From Paenibacillus_AA sp045062745 (GTDB taxonomy: Bacteria > Bacillota > Bacilli > Paenibacillales > NBRC-103111), in assembly GCF_045062745.1 (NCBI RefSeq), contig NZ_JBJGED010000037.1, forward strand, positions 1-64,000: 64,000 bases of DNA. Reading direction: 5' to 3'. Each line of letters opens with the position of its first letter. The stretch's first letter is position 1. Positions 34,477 to 42,504 of the stretch are shown in pieces. The translations under genes and the position numbers were made by a program. The notes under the pieces are model-generated. The model saw nothing but the letters and a program-made list of their open reading frames with translations, did no database searches and was not told where the DNA came from.

Positions 34477-35310
34477 TTTGTTCTTCGCCGTACTTCGTTT
34501 AGCCCGCGGCTTGGCCGGAGCCGCTTCATCCGCCGGCAGCTTGACCGGCTTGGTCGCCTCGAGGCTCGCCTGCAGGGCGGCCATGAGATCGATGACGTTC
34601 GCAGCCGGCTGCTCCGGTCTGATGTGGATTTCCTCGCCGGCCACCTTTTGTTCGATAAGGTGCATCACTTTTTCCCGGTAATCGTCCTTGTATTTCTCCG
34701 GCTCGAACGGGGTGGACAGCTGCTCGATCAGCATTTTCGCCATCAACAGCTCCTTGTCGTTCACGGCCGGATTCTCCGGCAAGTTCGGCACCTGCTTAAT
34801 GGCGCGGATCTCGTCGGGATAGAAGATCGTCTCCATCACGATGCAGCCTTCCATGACACGGATCGCCGCCAAGCTGCTCTTGGAGCGGATCGACACCTTG
34901 GCGATACCGATTTTCCCGCTTTGCCGCATCGCCTCCATGAGAAGGCTGTACGCGTTCGTGCCCGTTTCGTTCGGCGCCAAGTAGTACGTTTTTTGAAAGT
35001 AGATCGGATCGATTTCGGTTAAATCGACGAAGTCGAGAATTTTGATTTCCTTGCTCGCCTCCGAGAGCGAATCCATCTCTTCCTTGCTGAACAGCACGAA
35101 CCGCCCGGGCTCGTATTCGTAGCCGCGCGAGATTTCCTCCCACTCGACCGCCTGCTCGCAATGCTGGCACGTCCGGACATAGTTGAGCGGCGTCCCGCAC
35201 TTGTTATGAATGTATTTCATGGAGATGTCCTTATCTTCGGTCGCCGTGAACATTTTGACCGGGACGTGAACCAGCCCGAAGCTGATCGCGCCTTTCCACA
35301 CCGTATGCAT
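34456..35310 (-). CDS. ku: Ku protein of bacterial NHEJ
   Basis: A 284-residue Ku homodimer subunit that binds DNA ends and recruits LigD. The N terminus HTVWKGAISFGLVHVPVKM is diagnostic; the central Ku core runs to about residue 255, followed by a basic Lys/Ala/Pro-rich tail (AKPRAKRSTAKNK) that usually contacts DNA. The ATG at 35310 is chosen, 9 nt after AGGAGG; upstream in-frame ATGs at 35328 and 35316 overlap or crowd that site. It is convergent with the ligase gene. Confidence 0.93.
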   Translation of the reverse strand: MHTVWKGAISFGLVHVPVKMFTATEDKDISMKYIHNKCGTPLNYVRTCQHCEQAVEWEEISRGYEYEPGRFVLFSKEEMDSLSEASKEIKILDFVDLTEIDPIYFQKTYYLAPNETGTNAYSLLMEAMRQSGKIGIAKVSIRSKSSLAAIRVMEGCIVMETIFYPDEIRAIKQVPNLPENPAVNDKELLMAKMLIEQLSTPFEPEKYKDDYREKVMHLIEQKVAGEEIHIRPEQPAANVIDLMAALQASLEATKPVKLPADEAAPAKPRAKRSTAKNKGAGTGS

Positions 35311-35472
35311 CGCCATTCCCCTCCTCATTTTTGCATGTGTTAGCCGAATAAGTTCGCTCCTCTACATTGTGGGCAAAAAACCGCCGGTCTACACATGAAT
35401 TGGGGGAGGGAGGGGAAATCTAAGCAAGATCGGACCACGATCTGAGAAACGGTCAAAAGGAGGAGAAGCACG

Positions 35473-35655
35473 ATGCCGGATGTATCCTGCAGAGATTGCG
35501 ATCACGAAGGCCGCGACAACTTTTTCATGGACATCGACCGGATGATCAATGAAGGCTTGGGCGGCGGGCAGGTTACGGTGCACAACGGGTTGATCGAGGA
35601 GACGTCGACGGATACGATGACCCATGTCGAATCCCTCCTCCAAGACGAAGAATAA
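35473..35655 (+). CDS. Conserved-looking 60-residue protein, unknown function
   Basis: An acidic 60-residue protein with a strong AGGAGGAG site. Its N terminus has three residues capable of metal binding in close order (CRDCDHEG), then a glycine-rich DRMINEGLGGGQVTVHNG segment and a Ser/Thr/Glu-rich tail. It is followed 35 bp later by sspH in the same direction, so it may also be sporulation-associated. I do not recognise the family. Confidence 0.6.
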   Translation: MPDVSCRDCDHEGRDNFFMDIDRMINEGLGGGQVTVHNGLIEETSTDTMTHVESLLQDEE

Positions 35656-35690
35656 CCGGATTTACCCCACTTGAAGGAGGTGGTGAGCCC

Positions 35691-35870
35691 ATGGATATAC
35701 AACGTGCGGAGCAAATTCTGGCGTCGTCGAGCATTATTAACGTCACGCACAACGGCCAATCCGTCTGGATCGATCAAGTGGATGCGACCAGTCAGACGGC
35801 GAAGGTGCACGCGGCGAACAACCCGAGCGACACCCGGACCGTGTCCTTGAATCAATTGATGGAGATGTGA
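35691..35870 (+). CDS. sspH: H-type small acid-soluble spore protein
   Basis: A 59-residue protein starting MDIQRAEQILASSS and ending VSLNQLMEM, with the same length and the same IQRA...V..G..V.I..VD pattern as B. subtilis SspH. A GAAGGAGGTGGTGAG ribosome-binding site precedes it. SspH-type SASPs are made in the forespore and accumulate in spores, so the organism is expected to form endospores. The neighbour at 35473 is in the same orientation and Ku lies next door; Ku-LigD repair is also spore-associated in Bacillus. Confidence 0.85.
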   Translation: MDIQRAEQILASSSIINVTHNGQSVWIDQVDATSQTAKVHAANNPSDTRTVSLNQLMEM

Positions 35871-35936
35871 AGCTTCCCGGAAAAATCGATAGCTGCCTTC
35901 CCGATTCGTACGCGACGATGCTGGGGGCAGCTATTT

Positions 35937-36647
35937 TTATTTGATCCAGATGTTGCCGAATGGGAGCAGCTCGCGCAGCGTCCGCTTGATCAGGCCGTCG
36001 CCGGCCAACTGCTCTTCGAAGCTCGGGTCGGCCGAGGCGGCCTGCAGCAGGAGGGTCCCGGTCCCGGTGATTTTCCAATGGTAGGCCATATGTTGGCTGG
36101 CGAGGTGGTTGCCATAGACGCACAGCTCCAGATGGGCGTTATCCGGGTACGCGATGAGGGCACGCGTCTCGACGAATGTAGGGCGTTCGGGGTCGAGCTC
36201 CCACGTCTCGATCGGGCCTTGCGACAACAAGCCGATCGATCCGGTTCCGGAGAATCGCATACGGATGAAATCCCGGGTCACGAGCAGATGGCGGGCGCTC
36301 TGCACGACGCTGTCCATGCGGATTCCGTCGGTGAAATAGAGCAAATGCCGGAATTCGAACAGCAAGCGATTCGCGTCCGAGACGGGAACCGGCTGGATGC
36401 AATAGCCGGCCGGCAGGGCTATATACGCCATCGCGGGTCCGGTCAGCTTCGCCTTCACTAACTTCTTCTTTCGTACGATGCCTTTCAAGTCGAGAAACCG
36501 GTCTTCCCGCTGCGAAGAGCCGCCCTGGAACGCGATCAGCTGCCGCGGATGCAGTAAGTGGACCGCATCGTCGGGCTCCAGCTTCAGCTTCACCGTGTTG
36601 CGGGCGAGCGTGCCCGCGGCGGAGGTGTCGTCCGTCAAAATGCGCAT
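35937..36647 (-). CDS. AIM24-like family protein
   Basis: A 236-residue protein with no signal peptide or membrane segment, rich in beta-strand-like repeats. The part SARHLLVTRDFIRMRFSGTG and SIGLLSQGPIETWELD resembles the AIM24 (DUF124) fold. The ATG at 36647 has GGGAG/AGGAA upstream; a GTG at 36674 is less convincing. It is last in a three-gene minus-strand cluster with the coiled-coil membrane protein and the DUF6526 gene. Function unknown. Confidence 0.6.
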   Translation of the reverse strand: MRILTDDTSAAGTLARNTVKLKLEPDDAVHLLHPRQLIAFQGGSSQREDRFLDLKGIVRKKKLVKAKLTGPAMAYIALPAGYCIQPVPVSDANRLLFEFRHLLYFTDGIRMDSVVQSARHLLVTRDFIRMRFSGTGSIGLLSQGPIETWELDPERPTFVETRALIAYPDNAHLELCVYGNHLASQHMAYHWKITGTGTLLLQAASADPSFEEQLAGDGLIKRTLRELLPFGNIWIK

Positions 36648-36679
36648 TTCCTGGCTCCCTTTCTCCTGTGCCACTGTTC

Positions 36680-37123
36680 TTATCGAGTACGGAGCACGAC
36701 CCGCATGACCCGGTTCAAGACGAAGTAGAGTACGATCAGCCCGGCCGCGGTGAAGATCATCGTCATCGTCCGGCGGTATTTGGCCGCACGCTCGCGTTCC
36801 GCCTGCTGCAGCAGCTGAATGGATCGCTGAAGCTGCTCATTCTGCTCGGCTAGCCTCGCATTTTGCTCGATCAGCTTTTGCTCGCTCTCCTTGAATTGCT
36901 GCAGCGTTTCCTTCGCCTCCCGGGAAACGACGTCCAGCTCTTGATTGGCGCGGTCGAGCTGCTGCTTCGTATCCTCGTATTGGGTCTGAAGCCTGTCCAC
37001 TTCGCCGGGAAGCTGGAAGAAGCTCTTCACGCCGCTAATGAATCCCGCGGAAGCCGGCGTCGCCTGTACCGACAGGACGACGCCGAACAGCATCATGGTG
37101 AGCAGGAGGACCGTTCTAGACAC
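36680..37123 (-). CDS. Membrane-anchored coiled-coil protein, unknown function
   Basis: A 147-residue protein with an N-terminal signal-like segment (VLLLTMMLFGVVLSVQATPASA), a long coiled coil at about 35-110 (heptads around RLQTQYEDTKQQLDRANQEL), a C-terminal membrane segment (MIFTAAGLIVLYFVL) and a basic tail. I placed the start at the GTG at 37123, overlapping the end of the preceding gene by 8 bp; an upstream ATG at 37168 would add residues inside that gene. No clear ribosome-binding site is visible, which suggests translational coupling. Function unknown. Confidence 0.6.
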   Translation of the reverse strand: MSRTVLLLTMMLFGVVLSVQATPASAGFISGVKSFFQLPGEVDRLQTQYEDTKQQLDRANQELDVVSREAKETLQQFKESEQKLIEQNARLAEQNEQLQRSIQLLQQAERERAAKYRRTMTMIFTAAGLIVLYFVLNRVMRVVLRTR

Positions 37124-37559
37124 GATGATAATCGCCGCGCCACTCGCGGACAGCCCGCTTGATCGCATCCGGGGCCAATTGCTCCTCGGCCGCTCGCTGG
37201 GACAAGGCGGGGAACTCTTCGTCCCCGGCGAACCTGAGGGCGATGATTTGGCGCATCGTGAGCCTGGGATCGAGCAGCCGGCCGGTCAGGACGAAGTGGC
37301 GCAGCTGCTCCTCCGCTCGAATGGCCCGGTCCTGTACTTTGGCCGCATAGCTGCGCACGAGCAGGAACAGGATGACGAGCGCGCAGGCGATTCCCATGAA
37401 CAGCAGCGAAATCCCTACCTGGCCGTTGTCGGCTAGCGACCTCACCAAGTAGATGAGCGAGCCCACGAGTACGGCGACGACCAAGAGGGACAATACGAAA
37501 TGGAACAGCGGGTGGAGGCGTCTGTGATTGGCATACGTTTGCGGAGCGGGTGCGGACAT
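37116..37559 (-). CDS. DUF6526-like membrane protein
   Basis: A 147-residue protein with two membrane segments (FHFVLSLLVVAVLVGSLIYL and ISLLFMGIACALVILFLL) and the family signature VQDRAIRAEEQLR followed by LTMRQIIALRFAGDEE and the end WRGDYHRV. I recall this pattern as DUF6526; function unknown. The ATG at 37559 follows GGAAAGGATG. It is first in the minus-strand cluster that continues with the coiled-coil gene. Confidence 0.65.
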   Translation of the reverse strand: MSAPAPQTYANHRRLHPLFHFVLSLLVVAVLVGSLIYLVRSLADNGQVGISLLFMGIACALVILFLLVRSYAAKVQDRAIRAEEQLRHFVLTGRLLDPRLTMRQIIALRFAGDEEFPALSQRAAEEQLAPDAIKRAVREWRGDYHRV

Positions 37560-37647
37560 GGGCAACATCCTTTCCATAGGTAGCGTGGTTATTCTTATCT
37601 AATATTATAATGGACGCGCGCCGCATTTACATCCCTGTTCGGTGATG

Positions 37648-37676
37648 TTGCGGCCTGCCGACGGGACCGATATAAT
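37648..37676 (+). promoter_or_regulatory. Promoter of the tsaE operon
   Basis: TTGCGG (37648-37653), a 17-bp spacer and a perfect TATAAT (37671-37676), about 60 bp upstream of tsaE. Confidence 0.65.
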
Positions 37677-37735
37677 AAAGGTCAAGTTATTACGCCCCGG
37701 TGCGGATGGCACGGGAGGGCGAAGGAGCGGCAAGC

Positions 37736-38215
37736 ATGGACAAGCTGTATGAATATCGGGCCGCCAGCCTCGCGGATACGCTTCGCTTCGCGGCTTTGCT
37801 GGAACCGCAGCTGCAGCCGGGGGCGGTACTGGCCTTGGACGGCGATCTGGGGGCGGGGAAGACGCGGCTGTCTCAAGCGTTGGCCCAGTATCTGGACGTT
37901 CCCGGCCTCGTGAACAGCCCGACGTTTACGATCATTAAGGAATACGAAGGCGGCCGACTGCCGCTGTATCATATGGACGTGTATCGGTTGTCGCTCGAAG
38001 AGGCGGACGACCTGGGGCTGGACGACTATTTCTACGGAGAAGGCGTCACGATCGTGGAGTGGGCGAGCCGCATCGAGCCGATTCTCCCCGACGACCGGCT
38101 ATCGATCTACATTCGCAATCTGGGCGGCGAAGAACGCGTGCTCGAATTGAGACCGAGCGGCGAGCCTTACGAAGCGTGGTGCGCCAGCATGAAGGAGAAC
38201 GGAATCGTAACATGA
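37736..38215 (+). CDS. tsaE: tRNA t6A synthesis ATPase TsaE
   Basis: A 159-residue ATPase with P-loop GDLGAGKT at 36-43 and the family motifs SPTFTIIKEYEG, YHMDVYRL and VEWASRIE. TsaE works with TsaB and TsaD to transfer the threonylcarbamoyl group to A37 of ANN-decoding tRNAs. The ATG at 37736 follows GGAG; the longer frame from 37700 is unlikely. It overlaps tsaB by ATGA. The order tsaE-tsaB-rimI-tsaD matches ydiB-ydiC-ydiD-gcp of B. subtilis. Confidence 0.93.
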   Translation: MDKLYEYRAASLADTLRFAALLEPQLQPGAVLALDGDLGAGKTRLSQALAQYLDVPGLVNSPTFTIIKEYEGGRLPLYHMDVYRLSLEEADDLGLDDYFYGEGVTIVEWASRIEPILPDDRLSIYIRNLGGEERVLELRPSGEPYEAWCASMKENGIVT

Positions 38216-39045
38216 ACGCAACTGGACAACCTCAAGGTACGCAACAATCAGAACAATCGGCAGGCATTTGGTTAGCCCTGGACACCTCCACAGGGTGCAT
38301 GACAATCGGGCTGCTCGACCAAGGGCGGCCTGTTGCCGAATTCAGCTCGGAAGCGGAGCGCAACCATTCGATTCTGCTGCTGCCGGCCATCGAACGGCTG
38401 CTCGAGGAGCACGGTGTAGCACCGGCCGAGCTGGCGGGCATCGCCGTAGGCCGCGGCCCCGGGTCGTACACCGGCGTCCGTATCGCCGTCAGCGTGGCTA
38501 AGACGATGGCGTGGGCGCTAGGGATCCCGGTCGTGGCCGTCTCCGGATTGGAAGCGATGGCGCTGGGCGCCTGGAAGCGTGACCGCGGTACGGCCGTGCA
38601 GGGCAAGACGATCTGGTACGTCCCGCTGCTCGACGCCCGGCGGAAGCAAGCGTTCACAGGCCTGTACCAATGGCGGAACGGGGAGCGCTCGACGCTTGTC
38701 CCGGACGGCATCCGGCTCGTCCCGGACTGGGTCGAGCGGATCCGGATACTCGAGGCAGAGACGGCGGACCGGCCGGACCGGATCGTCTTCATCGGCGAGA
38801 CGGCCGGCTTCGAGCCGCTCCTCGAGCCGCTCATTTCGCGCGAACCGGATCGGATCGCGGCCGTGCCCCGAGCGATCGAAGCCGGTGCTGTCGGCGAGCT
38901 CGCCTGGGAGCGCACGCTTCGCGGCGAGCGTGACGAAGTGCATGGCTTGATCCCGAACTACACGCAGCTCGCGGAAGCGGAGTCGAAGCTCCTCGAGAAG
39001 GAGAAGCAGCAGCGAGGAGGCGATCCTTTTGACGGAGCATGCTGA
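38212..39045 (+). CDS. tsaB: tRNA t6A synthesis protein TsaB
   Basis: A 277-residue TsaB, the non-catalytic partner of TsaD. Marks are LALDTSTGCMTIGLL near the N terminus and GIAVGRGPGSYTGVRIAVS. It shares the ASKHA fold of TsaD but lacks the metal-binding HxxxH. Its start is inside the tsaE stop codon (ATGA), and its last 17 bp overlap the TTG start of rimI. Confidence 0.92.
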   Translation: MNATGQPQGTQQSEQSAGIWLALDTSTGCMTIGLLDQGRPVAEFSSEAERNHSILLLPAIERLLEEHGVAPAELAGIAVGRGPGSYTGVRIAVSVAKTMAWALGIPVVAVSGLEAMALGAWKRDRGTAVQGKTIWYVPLLDARRKQAFTGLYQWRNGERSTLVPDGIRLVPDWVERIRILEAETADRPDRIVFIGETAGFEPLLEPLISREPDRIAAVPRAIEAGAVGELAWERTLRGERDEVHGLIPNYTQLAEAESKLLEKEKQQRGGDPFDGAC

Positions 39046-39547
39046 GTCAGCCGGAGCACTGGAGCCCGAATTCCGCTCCATGCGCGTGGACGACATTCCT
39101 ACGATCAGCGAGATCGAGCGGGAGGCGTTCCCGACTCCTTGGTCGGAAGGCGCGTTTCACAACGAACTTACCAACAACCATTTTGCCCATTACTTGGTCA
39201 TGGAGCTCGATGGCCAGATCGTCGGCTATGCGGGGATGTGGCTGATCGTAGACGAGGCCCATATTACGAATATCGCCGTGCGGCAAGGCTATCGGGGGCG
39301 CAGGCTGGGCGAGCGGCTCTTGACCCAGATGCAAGCGGCGGCCGTGTTCCTCGGTGCCGAGCGCATGACGCTCGAGGTGCGGGTGACGAACTATGTCGCC
39401 CAGCGGCTGTACGCCAAGCTCGGCTTCATTCCCGGGGGCCTGCGCAAAAACTATTACACGGACAACGGGGAGGATGCCCTGATCATGTGGGCGGAGCTGA
39501 GCCGCGTGGAAGGGGTGGAGATTCCGTATGACAGAGCCGAATCGTAG
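39029..39547 (+). CDS. rimI: Ribosomal-protein S18 alanine N-acetyltransferase-like GNAT
   Basis: A 172-residue GNAT acetyltransferase with the acetyl-CoA loop VRQGYRGRRLGERLL and the C-terminal VTNYVAQRLYAKLGF, both typical of RimI. The start is a TTG at 39029, 8 nt after GAGGAGG. It sits between tsaB and tsaD with overlaps on both sides, as in Bacillus. The target in Firmicutes is not firmly established. Confidence 0.87.
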   Translation: MTEHAESAGALEPEFRSMRVDDIPTISEIEREAFPTPWSEGAFHNELTNNHFAHYLVMELDGQIVGYAGMWLIVDEAHITNIAVRQGYRGRRLGERLLTQMQAAAVFLGAERMTLEVRVTNYVAQRLYAKLGFIPGGLRKNYYTDNGEDALIMWAELSRVEGVEIPYDRAES

Positions 39548-40577
39548 CGGGAAGGAACGCGGCCTCATCCTGGCCGTCGAGACGAGCTGCGACGAGACGT
39601 CGGTGGCGATCGTCGAGAACGGCCGTCATGTGCTAGCGAATATGGTGTCGAGCCAGGTGGACACTCACAAGCGTTACGGCGGCGTCGTGCCGGAGATCGC
39701 TTCGCGCCAGCATGTCGAGAGCATCACACTGATGCTGGACGAAGCGGTGAGCACGGCCGGCATCCGGCTCTCCGACTTGTCGGCGATCGCCGTCACGCAG
39801 GGGCCGGGGCTCGTCGGCTCCCTGCTCGTCGGCGTCGTCGCCGCCAAGGCGCTCGCCGCCGCGCTGCGGCTGCCGCTCATCGGCGTGCATCACATCGCCG
39901 GGCATATCTATGCGAATGCGATCGTCCATGAGCTCGAGTACCCGCTGATGGCGCTCGTCGTCTCCGGCGGCCATACCGAGCTTGTCCACGTCGAAGCGCC
40001 GGGACGGTTCCGCATCATCGGGCAGACCCGCGACGACGCGGCGGGCGAGGCGTACGACAAGGTCGCCCGCGCCATGGGGTTGCCGTATCCCGGCGGCCCG
40101 CACGTCGACCGGCTCGCCCAGCAGGCGGAGCCGGGCGAGGGCACCCCGATGCCTCGCGCCTGGCTCGAGGCGGATTCGTACGATTTCAGCTTCAGCGGGC
40201 TGAAATCGGCGGTGCTCGCCGCGCTGAACTCGGCGAAGATGCGCGGCGACATGATCCACCCCGTGCGGCTCTCCCGCGGCTTCCAGGACTCCGTCGTCGA
40301 CGTCCTGGTCGAGAAGTCGCTTCGCGCCGCGAAGGAATTCGGCGCGCGCCAGCTGCTGCTGGCGGGCGGCGTCGCCGCCAACCGGGGCCTGCGCGACGCC
40401 TTGACGGCGCGCTGCGAGGCGGAGGGGCTTCCGCTGCTAGTGCCGCCGCTCAGCCTGTGCACAGACAACGCCGCGATGATCGCCGCGGCGGCCTACTTGA
40501 AGTGGGAGCGGGGCCAGTTCACCCCGCTCTCGATGAAGGCCGAGCCGCTCCTCTCGCTCGAGGCTTGGTCTGTGTAA
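39528..40577 (+). CDS. tsaD: tRNA t6A transferase catalytic subunit TsaD
   Basis: A 349-residue ASKHA-fold enzyme that moves threonylcarbamoyl to tRNA A37. The metal-binding HxxxH is His122/His126 in HHIAGH; family motifs include AVETSCDETSVAI, VSGGHTELV and LLAGGVAANRGLR. It overlaps rimI by 20 bp and is the last gene of the operon, followed at once by a strong bidirectional terminator. Confidence 0.95.
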   Translation: MTEPNRSGKERGLILAVETSCDETSVAIVENGRHVLANMVSSQVDTHKRYGGVVPEIASRQHVESITLMLDEAVSTAGIRLSDLSAIAVTQGPGLVGSLLVGVVAAKALAAALRLPLIGVHHIAGHIYANAIVHELEYPLMALVVSGGHTELVHVEAPGRFRIIGQTRDDAAGEAYDKVARAMGLPYPGGPHVDRLAQQAEPGEGTPMPRAWLEADSYDFSFSGLKSAVLAALNSAKMRGDMIHPVRLSRGFQDSVVDVLVEKSLRAAKEFGARQLLLAGGVAANRGLRDALTARCEAEGLPLLVPPLSLCTDNAAMIAAAAYLKWERGQFTPLSMKAEPLLSLEAWSV

Positions 40578-40578
40578 T

Positions 40579-40625
40579 AAAAAGCTCGTTCCATTGCGTA
40601 GGTTATACGCGGGAACGAGCTTTTT
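40579..40625. terminator. Bidirectional terminator between tsaD and the GntR-fusion gene
   Basis: AAAAAGCTCGTTCC (40579-40592) pairs with GGAACGAGCTTTTT (40612-40625), so both strands end in a U-tract. The stop of the minus-strand gene (40603-40605) lies in the loop, so one arm of the stem encodes the last residues of that protein. Confidence 0.9.
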
Positions 40626-42006
40626 GCGTCGATTGGATCTTGTCGATCGTCTGGGACACCGAGTTCAAGCCGTTCCAGAACAGCGAGAGCGCCCGGCTCA
40701 GCTCGTCGAGCCACTCGTTGTCGGGGAAGATCGTCATCCCGAAGTGGGAATCGGTCAGTTGGCTGTCCGCGACATTGGCCGCCTCCAGGAAGGAACGGTC
40801 GAGCAGCTGGTCGTTGATCGGCTTCAGCACGGACAGGAATCCGAACCGCTTCAGCAGCTGCTCCTGGATGTCCGGGCGAATGATGAACTCGATGAACGCC
40901 TGAGCGAGCTCCGGCTCGTCGCAGTCGGTCGGCATCATCAGGCCGTTCGCTACGAGAAGCGTCGACTTGCGCGGGCCGAACTTCATCGGAGCCACCTGAG
41001 GCTCGAACGGCATGCCGCACTGCCTCCAGTACGCCAGCTCGAGTGCCGTTGTGAACACCATGGCGACCTTTTCGTTCAGAAACGGATCCTGGCCCCATTG
41101 GTTCATGTTGAACGTATGGAGCACGGCGGTTCGGTCCAGGTACAGCATGCGGTGGATCATCTCGAGCGACGCTCTTAGCTGTTCCGGCTCCTCCGCCAAA
41201 CTCTCAAAATCAACTGTGTTCTGCAGCGCGATGACCGGCCAGCGGGTATGGCTCGACGAAATGCCGATTCCATATTGGTCGATGATGCCGTCCCCGTTCG
41301 TATCGAGCGTCAGCTCCTTGGCCGCGGCCAGCATGTCCTCAATCGTCCAGGACGAGTCGGGGAGCGGGACGCCCGCCCGCTCGAACAGAACGGGGTTGTA
41401 CACCATGAACACGGGGCTGAACGTAACCGGCACGCCCTTCAGCACTTGATTATGGCGAAACGCATTCAGCAGCTTCGGGTAGAAGAAATTGCCGGTAATG
41501 CGCACCGATGGGCTCAAATCCTCATAGTCGCCGAAGTCGTCCACATCCATGAACAGCCGGTCGGAGACCACCACGATCTCGGGTACGACGCCCGCCAGCT
41601 TCGAATCGTGCACCGACTCCCACATTTGACTCGATGAGAAGTTCAGCAGTGCGATCCGGATGTCGGGCACTTCCTTCTCGAACTCCTGGATGAGCCAAGG
41701 GAAGCAGTGGTTCGTAAAATGGGACGGAGACGCGCTGGCGATGCGCAGTGTGCGCACCTTGGCCGGGCTGCTCTCCATCACCGGGGCGGTCACGAGGGTG
41801 CCTTGCCCCATTTTGCGGATGACCAGCCCTTCGTGCACTAGAAGCTCTAACGCCTTGCGTACCGAGATGCGGCTCATGCCGTATTGCCTGGACAATTCGT
41901 TCTCCGAAGGGAGGAATTGCCCGGTTCGAATCGCGCCGGTCTGAATTTGCCCGCGCAATGTATCCGCTAACTGCATGTATAGGTATTGGTTGATGTTTTT
42001 CCTCAT
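40603..42006 (-). CDS. GntR-type regulator fused to a sugar solute-binding domain
   Basis: A 467-residue cytoplasmic protein. Residues 1-75 are a GntR winged helix (FLPSENELSRQYGMSRISVRK, then the wing KMGQGTLV); residues about 88-450 form a type I/II extracellular solute-binding fold, with DTNGDGIIDQYGIG resembling the calcium loop of SBP_bac_1 proteins. There is no signal peptide or lipobox, so the binding domain stays inside and presumably acts as the effector sensor, replacing the usual UTRA domain. It is divergent from the leuA leader and next to carbohydrate genes. Ligand and targets unknown. Confidence 0.85.
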   Translation of the reverse strand: MRKNINQYLYMQLADTLRGQIQTGAIRTGQFLPSENELSRQYGMSRISVRKALELLVHEGLVIRKMGQGTLVTAPVMESSPAKVRTLRIASASPSHFTNHCFPWLIQEFEKEVPDIRIALLNFSSSQMWESVHDSKLAGVVPEIVVVSDRLFMDVDDFGDYEDLSPSVRITGNFFYPKLLNAFRHNQVLKGVPVTFSPVFMVYNPVLFERAGVPLPDSSWTIEDMLAAAKELTLDTNGDGIIDQYGIGISSSHTRWPVIALQNTVDFESLAEEPEQLRASLEMIHRMLYLDRTAVLHTFNMNQWGQDPFLNEKVAMVFTTALELAYWRQCGMPFEPQVAPMKFGPRKSTLLVANGLMMPTDCDEPELAQAFIEFIIRPDIQEQLLKRFGFLSVLKPINDQLLDRSFLEAANVADSQLTDSHFGMTIFPDNEWLDELSRALSLFWNGLNSVSQTIDKIQSTQKARSRV

Positions 42007-42168
42007 AAGGTCGCGTCCTGTCTAGGGGTGGTGGCAACGTTTTCACCATTCTATCATAAAAAAAGAGAGGGCACATAGGGGAGGAACAATTATAGTAGGA
42101 CCCTCCAGAAAATGAGGACGAAGTGCACAATGGAAACGGAACATGCGGAAAAAATGCAATTATCGGGA

Positions 42169-42198
42169 TTGACATTTGACTTCCGTGCATACTATAAT
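42169..42198 (+). promoter_or_regulatory. Promoter of the leuA leader
   Basis: A consensus TTGACA (42169-42174), an 18-bp spacer and a consensus TATAAT (42193-42198) form a very strong sigma-A promoter that would start transcription just before the first T-box. Confidence 0.85.
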
Positions 42199-42204
42199 AC
42201 ATAA

Positions 42205-42485
42205 CAACTTTTATTCTTGGTAAACGCTTGGAACGGGAGCAGTACGTGAAGGAGTCGTCCAGAGAGCTGCGGGGTGGTGCAACGCAGTCGATGCCTGATC
42301 CGAATCTCGCCCGGGAGCGGCCCTACGGAACGTTCGCACGAGTTTGGCGGACCGTACGCTGTGGACAGTTGACCCCTGTGATCGGGTTCCGAGGGGGTTC
42401 GGTGCAAGTGTTGACCGGGCCAACAAGAGTGGTACCGCGACAGTCCAGCCTGTCGTCTCTTGATGAGACGATGGGCTTTTTTTAT
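42205..42485 (+). promoter_or_regulatory. T-box riboswitch 1, leucine specifier
   Basis: A complete T-box leader: stem I features (GGAACGGGAGCAGTA, AGAGAGCTGC at 42261-42270), specifier codon CTC (Leu) at 42306-42308 in GAATCTCGCC, the antiterminator T-box sequence AAGAGTGGTACCGCG at 42425-42439, and a terminator stem (42447-42477) with a T-run to 42483. TGGT would pair with an ACCA tRNA end, consistent with tRNA-Leu. Uncharged tRNA-Leu should favour readthrough. Confidence 0.92.
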
Positions 42486-42504
42486 TTATGAATCCTATAA
42501 AACA

